Positions 17,663 to 27,317 of a stretch of 64,000 nt of DNA are shown piece by piece. Location: NCBI RefSeq assembly GCF_003851545.1, contig NZ_BHVX01000001.1, positions 124,001-188,000 on the forward strand, read 5' to 3'. Within the stretch, counting starts at the first letter, position 1; every line of letters starts with the position of its first letter. This DNA is from Ralstonia sp. SET104. Lineage in GTDB: Bacteria > Pseudomonadota > Gammaproteobacteria > Burkholderiales > Burkholderiaceae. Position numbers and translations under genes: made by a program. The notes under the pieces were generated by a model. It was given only the letters and a program-made list of their open reading frames with translations, did no database searches and had not been told where the DNA came from.

Positions 17663-18023
17663 AGGCAAAAACCGAAAGGGAGAAGTGATGGATACGCCCT
17701 TGGCGCGGGCGCTGGCTGGCGGGGGGCTTCCCGGCGGCCGGTGGACTGCCTGATCGGCGTTGTCAATCAGGGCAGCCGAGATTGTACGCGATCGGCGCCC
17801 TTGCTTAAGATCGACTGATCTAGCCGACAAGGGCGGGAAACTCCCTAGGAACCGTCAACCGGATGGGCGAGACCAACCCGTTGTGGGAATGCACTGACAA
17901 CCCTTTCGGAGTCGGTGTTATCGAAGTTGTCATGAAGCTCCCGTATTGTGGAGCCCGTCGCGAAACCCGCGTTTGGGTACGCCGCGATATTGAAAGAAGC
18001 AAAGAAGCAAGGAGTCCAACATC

Positions 18024-18251
18024 GTGCGTAGTCGAACCTCTGTCGATCCGGCAGTGCAACGCATCATCGAGACCACCCGCAAGGCGTGGCAACTCGACGA
18101 GCAAAGCGTGCGCGCGGCGCGTCAACAGCGTGCCGCAGCTCGCCGCAAACGGATCAAGGCTTTGCCGCAGGACAGCCTGCAGGCACTCGCCGCACTCGCC
18201 CTGCAAGCTGAAATCTGGGCCGCGCGCAAGACCGTGGTGACGGTCGGCTAG
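18024..18251 (+). CDS. Small basic protein of unknown function
   Basis: A 75-residue protein with GTG start and AGGAG 8 bases upstream, ended by a good terminator; both support a real gene. It is helix-prone and rich in R, A and Q (TTRKAWQLDEQSVRAARQQR, then RKRIKALPQDSLQALAALA). No domain recognised. It stands alone between prfC and a sigma-54 promoter. Confidence 0.6.
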   Translation: MRSRTSVDPAVQRIIETTRKAWQLDEQSVRAARQQRAAARRKRIKALPQDSLQALAALALQAEIWAARKTVVTVG

Positions 18252-18275
18252 CAACGCAGTTCCTCACCGTGTCGA

Positions 18276-18302
18276 GGGCCACAGTCGTGGCCCTTTTCTT
18301 TT
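18276..18302 (+). terminator. Rho-independent terminator
   Basis: Stem GGGCCAC / GTGGCCC (18276-18282 and 18287-18293), loop AGTC, then TTTTCTTTT. It closes the 75-residue gene and insulates the DUF883 gene that follows. Confidence 0.8.
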
Positions 18303-18325
18303 GAGCGCAGCGCTCGACGTTTCTG

Positions 18326-18341
18326 GGGCATGGCGGTTGCT
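18326..18341 (+). promoter_or_regulatory. Sigma-54 (-24/-12) promoter
   Basis: GGGCATGGCGGTTGCT matches the consensus TGGCACG-N4-TTGCW at 13 positions or so, with the essential GG and GC dinucleotides exactly 10 bases apart. It lies 37 bases before the DUF883 gene start and after a terminator. Confidence 0.7.
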
Positions 18342-18378
18342 TGTGGTTGGCTGAACGTGACCAAGCTCAGGAGGCCTC

Positions 18379-18714
18379 ATGACCGAACTGACCCCCAAGC
18401 CGCCCGCCAGCACCCATGGCACAAACGGCAAAAACGCCACTAATGGCACCAACGGTGCCACCGTCACCACGCTGCATCCGCAGATCGATCACACCGCGCA
18501 GCGCGTCAAGGATGCCACCGCCGAGGGCATCGACCGGCTGGCGAGCGTCCTCTCTACAACGCTTACGCAGTTCGACAAGCGCACCGAACAGTTGAAGAAT
18601 CTCCACGCGAATGTGTCGGAGCAGGCGAGTGGCTCCGTGCGTCAGCACCCGGTCATTACGATCGGCCTGGCGTTTGTGGCAGGGATGCTGCTGGAACAAC
18701 TGACGCGGGATTGA
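18379..18714 (+). CDS. DUF883/ElaB-YqjD-like membrane-anchored protein
   Basis: A 111-residue protein: a low-complexity N/T/G-rich start (THGTNGKNATNGTNG), an amphipathic helical middle (HTAQRVKDATAEGIDRLASV) and one C-terminal membrane helix (PVITIGLAFVAGMLLEQL). This is the layout of ElaB/YqjD-family proteins, which anchor ribosomes to the inner membrane in stationary phase in E. coli. AGGAGG lies 8 bases upstream. It has its own sigma-54 promoter. Family call is by architecture. Confidence 0.75.
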   Translation: MTELTPKPPASTHGTNGKNATNGTNGATVTTLHPQIDHTAQRVKDATAEGIDRLASVLSTTLTQFDKRTEQLKNLHANVSEQASGSVRQHPVITIGLAFVAGMLLEQLTRD

Positions 18715-18732
18715 TCCGGCGCGGCGTTTGTT

Positions 18733-19740
18733 TTAGCGGTTGTGGCGCGCGGCGTGGGCGCTGCCGCTGGCCGCGCCATTCGCACGGTTTGCGGCCAGCG
18801 CCGGGTTGAGCAAGGCCGCCTGCGTGGCCGGATCGGCTTGGCCGGCCGCCTCGTACTGGCGGCTGCCGAATTGCAGCGCATATTGCCGCGTAACCAGCGC
18901 GCCAAAAAAGAAAATCTGCGCCGAGTAGTAAATCCACAGCATCAGCGCCACCACAGAGCCCGCCGCACCATATGACGACGCCACGGCACTGTTGCCCAGA
19001 TACAAGCCGATCAGATGTTTGCCCAGCGTAAACAGCAGCGCCGTTACGATGGCGCCCAGGGCAACGTCGCGCCACGCCACGCGCGTTTCGGGCAGCATCT
19101 TGAAGATGGTGCCAAACAGCAGCGCCACGACTGCAAATGAGAACGCCGACGACAGCACCTCGGCCACCGTCAGCGCAATGCCGGAGGTCGAGCCTGACCA
19201 CAGCGCGCCCCAAAAGCGCTCCACCACCGCCAGCGCCGCGTTGATGGTGAGCGACACCAGCAACAGAAACGCCAGCACCAGGATCAGGCTGAATGACAGC
19301 AGCCGCGATCGCAACAAACCCCACAGCCCCGGCTGCTGGCGCGGGGGGACCTCCCAGAGTTCGTCCAGGCTGTCCTTGAGTTCAGAGAAGGCGGTGGTCG
19401 CCCCCGCCAGCAACAGCGCGACGGCCGTTGCCGCAGCGACTGCGCCGTTGCCCGAGCGCTTGGTGGCGGCAAGCACAGCTTCCACCGCAGAGGCACCCTG
19501 TGCTCCCACCAGCCCTTGGATCTGCCCGAAGATTTCGCCGCGCGCGGCCTGTTCGCCAAAGAACAAACCGGCAATGGAAATAACCAGCACCAACACCGGC
19601 GCCATCGAGAACAACGTGTAGAACGACAGTGCCGCGCCTTTGCTCGCGGCACGGTGTGCCGACCACTGCCGCACCGATCCCATCAGTACCTGGGCAGAAC
19701 GCTTGAGCAGGTCGCGGTCGAAGCAGGCAGCCAGGCGCAT
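18733..19740 (-). CDS. YihY/BrkB-family inner-membrane protein
   Basis: A 335-residue membrane protein with the YihY/BrkB signature: AASKGAALSFYTLFSMAPVL at the first helix, FSELKDSLDELWEV in the central loop, and five further hydrophobic segments ending LWIYYSAQIFFFGALVT. The family is widespread, is not an RNase despite the old RNase BN name, and its exact function is unsettled. The tail (residues 295-335) is Ala/Asn-rich and probably disordered. It follows a DUF883 and a DUF1328 gene on the same strand and may share their sigma-54 promoter. Confidence 0.85.
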   Translation of the reverse strand: MRLAACFDRDLLKRSAQVLMGSVRQWSAHRAASKGAALSFYTLFSMAPVLVLVISIAGLFFGEQAARGEIFGQIQGLVGAQGASAVEAVLAATKRSGNGAVAAATAVALLLAGATTAFSELKDSLDELWEVPPRQQPGLWGLLRSRLLSFSLILVLAFLLLVSLTINAALAVVERFWGALWSGSTSGIALTVAEVLSSAFSFAVVALLFGTIFKMLPETRVAWRDVALGAIVTALLFTLGKHLIGLYLGNSAVASSYGAAGSVVALMLWIYYSAQIFFFGALVTRQYALQFGSRQYEAAGQADPATQAALLNPALAANRANGAASGSAHAARHNR

Positions 19741-19856
19741 GGGATTCCTTGCAAAGCGACGCGGCCAGCCCGGTGCCGACCTCGACCTTGAGCGTAGTCA
19801 GCACACGGCACACACGCAAGCGCGACCGTGGCTGTGGGATGGTTGGGCCTCAGCCG

Positions 19857-20162
19857 TCAGCCGTCATTGCCGCCCAGCAGCCGGCTGATAAGAAAGCCGG
19901 CGCCGAATGCCAAGCCGATCGTTGCGAGCGGATACGACCGCATGCAGTCTGCCGCATCCCGCATCAGGCGCTGCTGCGATGCGCGCCATTGGTCGCGCTT
20001 GGCAGTGGCCTCGTCGAGTGCGGTGGCCGCTGCGTCGGCAGTGCGGTCGATAGCCTGTGCGGTGGTGGCCTTCACACGCTCGGCGGCGTGCGCCACGTCG
20101 TCGCGGATCAGGTTGCCGTTGGCATCGGATTTGGGAAATGGGTTGGTTTGAGACGGTTCCAT
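19857..20162 (-). CDS. DUF883-like membrane-anchored protein
   Basis: A 101-residue protein resembling the product of 18379-18714: a charged amphipathic helix (RDDVAHAAERVKATTAQAID), then MRSYPLATIGLAFGAGFLIS as the single C-terminal membrane anchor. The PLATIGLAFGAGF/HPVITIGLAFVAGM pair suggests the two are paralogues. It lies between DUF1328 and YihY genes on the same strand, consistent with an operon. Confidence 0.75.
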   Translation of the reverse strand: MEPSQTNPFPKSDANGNLIRDDVAHAAERVKATTAQAIDRTADAAATALDEATAKRDQWRASQQRLMRDAADCMRSYPLATIGLAFGAGFLISRLLGGNDG

Positions 20163-20231
20163 CAGTCAGCGCTCCTGGGGTTGCGTGGCATCGTCAGAGC
20201 CGGGGTGAAAGCTGCGAGCGTCATCCCGGCG

Positions 20232-20399
20232 TCATCCTCTGCCCGCGACCAGACCCCAGATGAGGCTGACCACAAACAGCACCACGAAAATCATGAACAG
20301 GATCTTGGCGATGCTCGCAGCGCCGGCAGCAATGCCGCCAAACCCGAGCACGGCCGCAATCAGGGCGATGATGAAAAAAACGACTGCATAACGCAGCAT
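20232..20399 (-). CDS. DUF1328 (YtjA-like) small membrane protein
   Basis: A 55-residue, two-helix membrane protein: [20 protein letters not shown] then [21 protein letters not shown], the DUF1328/YtjA pattern. AGGAGG lies just before the ATG. A strong sigma-54 promoter lies 61 bases upstream. First of a likely three-gene unit with the DUF883-like and YihY genes. Confidence 0.85.
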   Translation of the reverse strand: MLRYAVVFFIIALIAAVLGFGGIAAGAASIAKILFMIFVVLFVVSLIWGLVAGRG

Positions 20400-20459
20400 G
20401 GTGACCTCCTGTGCAGTTGGATGGGCTTGCCCGCCGCAGGGCGGATACCCCACAGGGTC

Positions 20460-20475
20460 AGCAAGCCGCGTACCG
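20460..20475 (-). promoter_or_regulatory. Sigma-54 (-24/-12) promoter
   Basis: Minus-strand CGGTACGCGGCTTGCT: GG and GC exactly 10 bases apart, ACG and TTGCT all consensus. About 61 bases before the DUF1328 start. It lies in the gap after the stop codon of the response-regulator gene. Confidence 0.72.
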
Positions 20476-20490
20476 CGCCAGGATGCCGGG

Positions 20491-21894
20491 TTATGCCTCG
20501 GTGGCATGCGCGCGGCCGGAGCCGGCGCTGTTGTCGTCACCGCCGTCGGCGTTGCTGTTGCCGTATTCCTCCAGCCGGTTGTAAAGCGTCTTGAGGCTGA
20601 TACCGAGCAGTTCGGCCGCACGCTTCTTCACACCACCGCATTGTTCCAGCGTAGCCAGGATGATTTTCTTGTCGGCGCTCGCCAGCGACGTGCCGACCGA
20701 AATCGTGAGCGTGGAACCCGACGACACCTGCGTGCTCGACACCTGCAGCGGCACGTTGGCCGTATCGATGCCGGTGTCGTCCGACAGGATGTATGCACGT
20801 TGCACGTAGTTGCGCAGTTCGCGCACATTGCCTGGCCAGTGATACCCGCGCAGCGTGTCCATGGCCGGTGGCAAGAACGCTTTCTTGGTGTTGCTTTGTG
20901 CGTTGAGCTGATCCAGGAAATGCTGGGCCAGCAGTTCGACGTCTTTGCCGCGCTCGCGCAGCGGCGGCAATTGCAGCGGGAACACGTTCAGGCGGTGATA
21001 CAGGTCGGCGCGCAGCTTGCCGTCGGCCACGGCCTCTTCGGGGTCGCGGTTGGTGGCGGCAATCACGCGCACGTCAGAGTCGATCTCGCGGTTGGTGCCC
21101 ACGCGCATGAACACGCCGGTTTCCAGCACGCGCAGCAGTTTGACCTGCAGCTCGATCGGCATCTCGGTAATTTCATCAAGGAACAGCGTGCCGCCGTTGG
21201 CGCGCTCGAAGTAGCCCTTGTGCTGGCGATCAGCGCCGGTAAAGCTGCCGCGCTCGTGGCCGAACATTTCCGACTCGATCAGGTTGGGCGAAATGGCGCC
21301 ACAGTTGACGGGCAGAAAGGGCTGTTTGCGACGCAGGCTGAGGTCGTGGATGGTCTGGGCGGCCAGCTCCTTGCCGGTGCCGGATTCACCGATGAGCAGC
21401 ACGGTTGCTTCGGTGGGCGCCACACGGCTGACTTGGTCATACAGCGTCTGCATCACCGTCGAGTTGCCCAGCATCTGGCCGAAGAGGCCCAGGCGCCGCA
21501 ACTCGCCGCGCAGGTTGCCGATCTCGGCCTTCAGATCACCTGGGCGCGGAATGCGCGCAAGTACGGATTTCAAACGTTGGAAATTAACGGGCTTGACCAG
21601 GTAGTCGGCCGCGCCCATGCGCAGCGCCTCGACGGCGGTTTCCACACTGGCGTGGCCGGTCATGACAATGATCTCGGTGCCGGAATGCGGCGCGATGTCT
21701 TCCATCAGATCCATGCCGTTGCCGTCAGGCAGTTGCAGGTCGATCAGCACGGCGTCTGGGCTGTGACGCGACATCTGAATGCGCGCATCGCGCAGGGAAC
21801 CGGCCTGTGCGGTGGTGAAGCCCTCGGCACCCACCAGCTCACACAGAGCGGCGCGCGCGTTGGCATCGTCTTCGACAATCAGGATATGTGGCAT
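20491..21894 (-). CDS. NtrC-family sigma-54-dependent response regulator
   Basis: A 467-residue protein with the full NtrC layout: receiver domain ([14 protein letters not shown]; phospho-acceptor Asp in [20 protein letters not shown] in YLVKP), AAA+ domain with Walker A GESGTGKE, the sigma-54 contact loop GSFTGA, Walker [10 protein letters not shown], and a Fis-type HTH ([23 protein letters not shown]). The C-terminal 20 residues are Gly/Asp/Ser-rich. It is preceded by its own candidate sigma-54 promoter. No cognate kinase gene is adjacent, so it is an orphan here; the hybrid kinase at 31.8-34.2 kb is the nearest. Confidence 0.92.
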   Translation of the reverse strand: MPHILIVEDDANARAALCELVGAEGFTTAQAGSLRDARIQMSRHSPDAVLIDLQLPDGNGMDLMEDIAPHSGTEIIVMTGHASVETAVEALRMGAADYLVKPVNFQRLKSVLARIPRPGDLKAEIGNLRGELRRLGLFGQMLGNSTVMQTLYDQVSRVAPTEATVLLIGESGTGKELAAQTIHDLSLRRKQPFLPVNCGAISPNLIESEMFGHERGSFTGADRQHKGYFERANGGTLFLDEITEMPIELQVKLLRVLETGVFMRVGTNREIDSDVRVIAATNRDPEEAVADGKLRADLYHRLNVFPLQLPPLRERGKDVELLAQHFLDQLNAQSNTKKAFLPPAMDTLRGYHWPGNVRELRNYVQRAYILSDDTGIDTANVPLQVSSTQVSSGSTLTISVGTSLASADKKIILATLEQCGGVKKRAAELLGISLKTLYNRLEEYGNSNADGGDDNSAGSGRAHATEA

Positions 21895-21976
21895 CTCGAT
21901 TCGGTTGATTGAGCCGGCATGGGCCGGCGGTCATGCGTGGCGCAATGGTGCACTCGACTACAGAACCGGCGGCAGG

Positions 21977-21992
21977 TGCAAAAAGTATTCCA
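21977..21992 (-). promoter_or_regulatory. Sigma-54 (-24/-12) promoter
   Basis: Minus-strand TGGAATACTTTTTGCA, with GG and GC 10 bases apart and a full TTGCA -12 box, 83 bases before the response-regulator ATG. The remaining divergent gap (21993-22437) shows no gene and no second clear -24/-12 site. Confidence 0.68.
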
Positions 21993-22437
21993 TCCAATAC
22001 AAGCGTGGCAATTGCACGGTCAAACCTGCACCGGTAACGTGGGCGCAGGTAATTTTTACAAGAACGTGTGCAACAAATGGATCGAATGCGTCACTCCGGC
22101 CGTCAGCCCGCGGGGGATGGCGGAGCAATCAGCATAGTTGAGAAGCTCAGCGCTTCGCCACCCGCAGGCTGAAATGGAGACCTTACGCCGCATAGCAATG
22201 TGAAACCCACGCGGCATCTGCGTTTCAGGCCCGTTTCTTGTCAGCGTTTGGCCGACAGGATGGAAGAAACGTCAGCGCATGCCTGACATACAACGCACTC
22301 GGGCGGCGCTGATAATGGCTCAACTTTTCAACACAATGTGACGGAATGACGACGTACCCAGCCTTTCGGAGACTGCATCGCTGAAGATGCGGCCGCTCGC
22401 CAGGACGTCCCCCGTCGCAACCAACCACGAGGGAGCC

Positions 22438-23541
<1,104 letters not shown>

Positions 23542-23556
23542 CGGACTAAGGGCGAA

Positions 23557-23580
23557 CTGAGGGGCTGAGGGGCTGAGGGG
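23557..23580. repeat. Three tandem copies of CTGAGGGG
   Basis: Three perfect 8-base repeats just after the stop codon of the activator gene. Probably a simple slippage repeat. Confidence 0.6.
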
Positions 23581-23652
23581 CCTGACGGCGGCGCCTTCTC
23601 AAAGCTCAAACCCTTCCGACACTGTCGTACCGGCTGCATCCGCGCTGACGCC

Positions 23653-23799
23653 CTAGCGCGGATGCGCATGCGCGCGCTCGCCCGGATGCTCGTGGCGGCG
23701 GCGCTCGTGCGGTTCGGGTGTCGGCCGGCGCGGTGCGGGTTCGGTCTCCGCGCGGGCGCGCGGGCCCGTGCGGACGGCAGTGGTGAGTGTCATCGGCAT
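23653..23799 (-). CDS. Possible 48-residue Arg/His/Pro-rich protein
   Basis: A short open frame beginning MPMTLTTAVRTGPRARAETE and ending GERAHAHPR, with an AAAGGG sequence upstream. It lies 3' of the secreted-protein gene on the same strand. No family recognised; composition may simply reflect the high GC. Otherwise the gap 23542-23825 is empty. Confidence 0.3.
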   Translation of the reverse strand: MPMTLTTAVRTGPRARAETEPAPRRPTPEPHERRRHEHPGERAHAHPR

Positions 23800-23825
23800 A
23801 GCGAGCCCTTTCCCTTTCTTCAACG

Positions 23826-24230
23826 TTACTGACCTGGCTTCGAGCTACCGGGGTACGAATTGCCGGTCGTCGTCGCGGCATCGTTGCCGCCGGACTGCAC
23901 GCCAGAGTGCGACATATCGCCCGCGCTATTGGCGCCGCCCGGCACGGTCGACTCAGACTTCGACTGCTTGTGGTGGCGATGCTTCTTGTGCATGGGCTTG
24001 CTGGTGTCGTTGCCGCCAGCGGCAGGTGTCGCCTCGGCGCCAGCCATCGGGGTATTGGCGGTGCGATCGGCAGTCGAAGACGGCGGGTCAGTGCGCTTGC
24101 CCGGCGCCTTGGTGGGGTTGCTGGATTCCTGGTTGTCGACCGGTGCGGCCGTCGTCTGGGCCATGGCCGTGCCCACGCCAAGGCTGAAGATCGCGCTGGC
24201 TAGCGCAGCGCTCAGGAAACGTGTTCGCAT
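23826..24230 (-). CDS. Secreted low-complexity protein
   Basis: A 134-residue protein with a clear signal peptide (MRTRFLSAALASAIFSLGVG, cleavage after AMAQ). The mature part is disordered: Ser, Asn, Gly, Thr and Pro rich, with a basic His/Lys cluster HKKHRHHKQSKS in the middle. No family recognised; the His cluster might bind metal or surface polymer (inference). AGGAG lies before the ATG and a sigma-54 promoter 73 bases upstream, divergent from rpoN2. Confidence 0.7.
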   Translation of the reverse strand: MRTRFLSAALASAIFSLGVGTAMAQTTAAPVDNQESSNPTKAPGKRTDPPSSTADRTANTPMAGAEATPAAGGNDTSKPMHKKHRHHKQSKSESTVPGGANSAGDMSHSGVQSGGNDAATTTGNSYPGSSKPGQ

Positions 24231-24302
24231 GTGGTTTCTCCTGGGATGTTCGGTAAGAAGGCAATGGAAGCGCACGCAGGCGCGTCTCCCACCCTCCAAC
24301 GC

Positions 24303-24318
24303 AGCAACGCATGTACCT
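24303..24318 (-). promoter_or_regulatory. Sigma-54 (-24/-12) promoter
   Basis: Minus-strand AGGTACATGCGTTGCT: GG/GC spacing exactly 10, TTGCT -12 box. It lies 73 bases before the secreted-protein ATG. Confidence 0.65.
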
Positions 24319-24472
24319 GCGGTGCCACCCCCTCTGTCTCCGCCGTTGTGGCATGCACCCATCGCCGGCGCTGTCATGTGCCGGCAACAATGCGCATATA
24401 AAAACGACATGACCATGTAGAAACGGCGTGCCAGCCGCCCATAAAGCCTTGTGGCGACTGGGTTTGCTGACA

Positions 24473-24488
24473 TGGCATACCCTTTGCA
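24473..24488 (+). promoter_or_regulatory. Sigma-54 (-24/-12) promoter of rpoN2
   Basis: TGGCATACCCTTTGCA: TGGCA and TTGCA are perfect consensus, GG/GC spacing exactly 10. It lies 61 bases before the rpoN2 ATG, with a good AAAGGAGG ribosome-binding site between. This is the best match in the window. Confidence 0.8.
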
Positions 24489-24548
24489 TCGAAGCGGTGA
24501 CTGGTCGACGGAAATGTCGACGCCCACTCACCAAAGGAGGCAAGGCGA

Positions 24549-26051
24549 ATGGTCAAGGCCGCTCTGGAAATGCGTGCGAAGCAGCATCTCGCGCTAACGC
24601 CGCGACTGCAGCAATCCGTCAAGTTGCTGCAGTTGTCTGCAACCGAATTTGCGCAGGAAATGCAAGAAGCGCTCGCAAGCAATCCGTTCCTGGAAGAAGT
24701 CGAGCAAGAAGCTGGCGCGCAGCCCGAGGCTGTGCGCTCGGCCGACATGGCCGCTTCTGCCGATCTGGACGGCACCGCGGCCGACCACACGCCTGTTGAC
24801 GAGGCCTCGCTGGAGACCACCACCAGCGCCATCGAAACCGACCCGGCGCTGGCCGCATCGGAAGATTTTCCCACCGACTTCAGCACCTACTACAGCCATG
24901 GCGGCGCCCACCACGGCGATGGTGAAGACAGCGACATCGGTGAATGGGTGCACTCCACCCCGAGCCTGCGCGAGCATCTGCATCAGGAGCTGCGCAGCTA
25001 TCGCCTGTCGGAGCGCGACTGCCTGCTCGCCCAAACGCTGATTGAAGCGCTGGATGACGACGGCTATCTGCGCCAATTGCTCTCCGAGCTGATTCCGCTG
25101 GCGCCGGTCGAGCCGCCGCCCACCGAGAAGGAGATGCAGATTGCACTGGCGCTGGTGCAAAGCCTGGACCCGCCGGGCGTGGCCGCGCGTGATCTGTCGG
25201 AATGCCTGCGCCTGCAGATCGAAGCCCGCCCCGCTGACACGGAAGCCGAAGAACGCATCCAGGAGATCGCACAGGACATCGTGCGCAGCCACCTGCCGCG
25301 CCTGGCCAAGCGCGAACTCATGCAGATGCGCCGCGCGCTCGGCTGTACCGAAGATGAACTGCGCGATGCGTGCGCACTGATCCGCATGCTGGACCCGCGC
25401 CCAGGCCAGCGCTTCTCGCAGGCGCATGCGGGCTACATCGTGCCGGACGTGATCGTCGCCAAGATCAAGGGCAAATGGATTGCCGTGACGAACCCGTCGG
25501 TGGCGCCGTGTGCGCGCATCAACAAGGTCTACGCAGAGTTGTTTGCGCAAACGCGCGGCCACCATCGCACGCCGCTGGCGCATCAACTACAGGAAGCGCG
25601 CTGGCTGATCCGCAATGCACAGCAGCGCTTTGCCACCATCCAGCGCGTGGCCGAGGCGATCGTTGCGCACCAGAAGCACTTCCTGGAATACGGCGAGGTG
25701 GCCATGAAGCCGCTGGTGCTGCGTGATGTGGCTGAAGAACTCGGCCTGCACGAATCCACCATTTCGCGCGCCACGGGCAACAAATACATGGCCACGCCGC
25801 GCGGCATCTTCGAGTTCAAGTACTTCTTCTCGCGCCAGCTCGCCACGGATACGGGTGGCGCATGCTCGGCTGCCTCGGTGCGGGCGCTGCTCAAGGAGAT
25901 GATCGAAGCCGAAGACTCTGACGCGCCGCTCTCCGACGTGTCGCTGGCCAAGATGCTGGCCGAGCAGGGCGTGATCGTTGCACGCCGCACAGTCGCCAAG
26001 TACCGCGGGCTGATGCGCATTGCGCCGGCAGAAATGCGGCGCCAGGTTTGA
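24549..26051 (+). CDS. rpoN: RNA polymerase sigma-54 factor (second copy, RpoN2 type)
   Basis: A 500-residue sigma-54. Region I (LALTPRLQQSVKLLQLSATEFAQ at about 15-37, then NPFLEE) binds activators and core; an acidic region II follows; the C-terminus has the HTH and the RpoN box ARRTVAKYRG at 478-487, where the usual final Glu is Gly. Ralstonia species are known to carry a chromosomal rpoN1 near lptB/hpf and a second rpoN2 on the secondary replicon; the context here (no lptB, hpf or ptsN) fits rpoN2. It has its own -24/-12 promoter and is surrounded by sigma-54 activators and other such promoters. Glycosyltransferase and deacetylase genes follow closely on the same strand. Confidence 0.93.
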   Translation: MVKAALEMRAKQHLALTPRLQQSVKLLQLSATEFAQEMQEALASNPFLEEVEQEAGAQPEAVRSADMAASADLDGTAADHTPVDEASLETTTSAIETDPALAASEDFPTDFSTYYSHGGAHHGDGEDSDIGEWVHSTPSLREHLHQELRSYRLSERDCLLAQTLIEALDDDGYLRQLLSELIPLAPVEPPPTEKEMQIALALVQSLDPPGVAARDLSECLRLQIEARPADTEAEERIQEIAQDIVRSHLPRLAKRELMQMRRALGCTEDELRDACALIRMLDPRPGQRFSQAHAGYIVPDVIVAKIKGKWIAVTNPSVAPCARINKVYAELFAQTRGHHRTPLAHQLQEARWLIRNAQQRFATIQRVAEAIVAHQKHFLEYGEVAMKPLVLRDVAEELGLHESTISRATGNKYMATPRGIFEFKYFFSRQLATDTGGACSAASVRALLKEMIEAEDSDAPLSDVSLAKMLAEQGVIVARRTVAKYRGLMRIAPAEMRRQV

Positions 26052-26080
26052 CACGCCTGCCACCGACAGGAGCCCCTGTG

Positions 26081-27298
26081 CGCAAGCTGCCAACCGATCA
26101 CGACCCGCTGCGCCGCGACGCCGATGCCTCGACCGCCGCATTGCATCTGGCGGACGTGACGATGTTCTGGGCGGCGGAAAGCGGAGGCGTCAAGCGCTAC
26201 CTGCGTGCCAAGCACGACTTTCTGCGCTCCACGCAGTGGCGGCATACGTTGGTCGTGCCGGGCACCGCGGACGACGCCACCAACGAGATCGCGGTGGTGC
26301 CTGGCGTGCCGCTGCCGCTGTCGCACGGCTATCGCATTCCGCTGCGCGCCGGGCCGGCCGTGCGGGCGCTGTGCGCGCTGTCACCGGACCTGATTGAAGC
26401 GGGCGACCCCTATCGGCTGTCGTGGGCTGCCGTGCATGCCGGCGCGCGGCTGCAGGTGCCGGTGGCGGCGTTCTATCACTCCGATCTGCCGGCATTTTTC
26501 CGCCGCCTGGGCGGCCCTCCTGCCGAACTGGCCGCGGCCGCGTACGCCCGCAAGCTGTATCCGCACTTCGACACGGTGTTCGTCCCCAGCCGCTATATCG
26601 CGCAGAAGGTGGCCGAACTGGGCGTGCAGCGCATCGAACTGCAGCCGTTGGGCGTGGATACGCGCCTGTTCCATCCCGCGCGGCGCTCGCTGCGCTGGCG
26701 CGAACAGCTCGACCTGCCGCGCGATGCCCGCGTGTTGCTCTACGTCGGTCGTTACGCGCCGGAAAAGAATCTGCACGTGCTGTGCGACGCGGTGGACAAG
26801 CTCAACGATGGCAGCGTGCTCGTCACCATTGGTTCGGGGCCAGTCCCACCAAGCGCGCCGCGTGGCAAGCACGTGCGTGCGCTTGCCTATGAAGGCGATG
26901 CACACCACTTGGCTGCCGCCATGGCCAGCGCCGACGTGTTCGTGCACGCGGGTGATCAGGAAACCTTCGGCCTGGTCGCGCTGGAAGCCATGGCCAGTGG
27001 CGTGCCGGTCGTCACCTGTGCGGCCGGGGGCTTGAGCGAGTTGGTGAACGAGCGCGTCGGCTATGCCGTGCCCCGTTGCCGCGCTGACGATTTCGCACAA
27101 GCACTGCAGGCAATGCGCCAACGTGATCCCGTGGCGCTGGCACACGCCGCACGCCGCCATGCCATGCAGTACGACTGGCGTGCCGTGCTGCCGCAGCTCC
27201 TGCAACGCTATCTGGCGTTGCTCGGCAGGCAAGCCGGCACGGCCGCAGAAACACCACAACCGGCTCGCGAGCGCCTGCGTGCGTCGCGCGGCCGGTAG
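26081..27298 (+). CDS. GT4-type glycosyltransferase
   Basis: A 405-residue GT-B glycosyltransferase. N-terminal acceptor half (FWAAESGGVKRYLRAKHDFL), C-terminal donor half with LLYVGRYAPEKNLHVL and the E-x7-E motif region FGLVALEAMASGVPVV that binds the sugar nucleotide in GT4 enzymes. I chose the GTG at 26081 because AGGAG lies 6 bases upstream; the frame is open a little further, overlapping the rpoN2 stop. Gap to rpoN2 is 29 bases, so it is likely part of the rpoN2 transcript. Acceptor and sugar are unknown; it is similar in plan to the GT at 28636-29808. Confidence 0.82.
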   Translation, partial: RKLPTDHDPLRRDADASTAALHLADVTMFWAAESGGVKRYLRAKHDFLRSTQWRHTLVVPGTADDATNEIAVVPGVPLPLSHGYRIPLRAGPAVRALCALSPDLIEAGDPYRLSWAAVHAGARLQVPVAAFYHSDLPAFFRRLGGPPAELAAAAYARKLYPHFDTVFVPSRYIAQKVAELGVQRIELQPLGVDTRLFHPARRSLRWREQLDLPRDARVLLYVGRYAPEKNLHVLCDAVDKLNDGSVLVTIGSGPVPPSAPRGKHVRALAYEGDAHHLAAAMASADVFVHAGDQETFGLVALEAMASGVPVVTCAAGGLSELVNERVGYAVPRCRADDFAQALQAMRQRDPVALAHAARRHAMQYDWRAVLPQLLQRYLALLGRQAGTAAETPQPARERLRASRGR

Positions 27299-27317
27299 CC
27301 CAGATACCCTGCTCATC

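Noticed and set aside
17970-17992. GTTTGGGTACG near prfC, similar to the 3' half of the iteron
   Set aside because: The 5' half and spacing do not match; likely chance.
20212-20228. -24/-12-like site before the DUF883-like gene at 20162
   Set aside because: GG/GC spacing is right but the -12 box is TCGC, not TTGC; the upstream DUF1328 promoter explains expression better.
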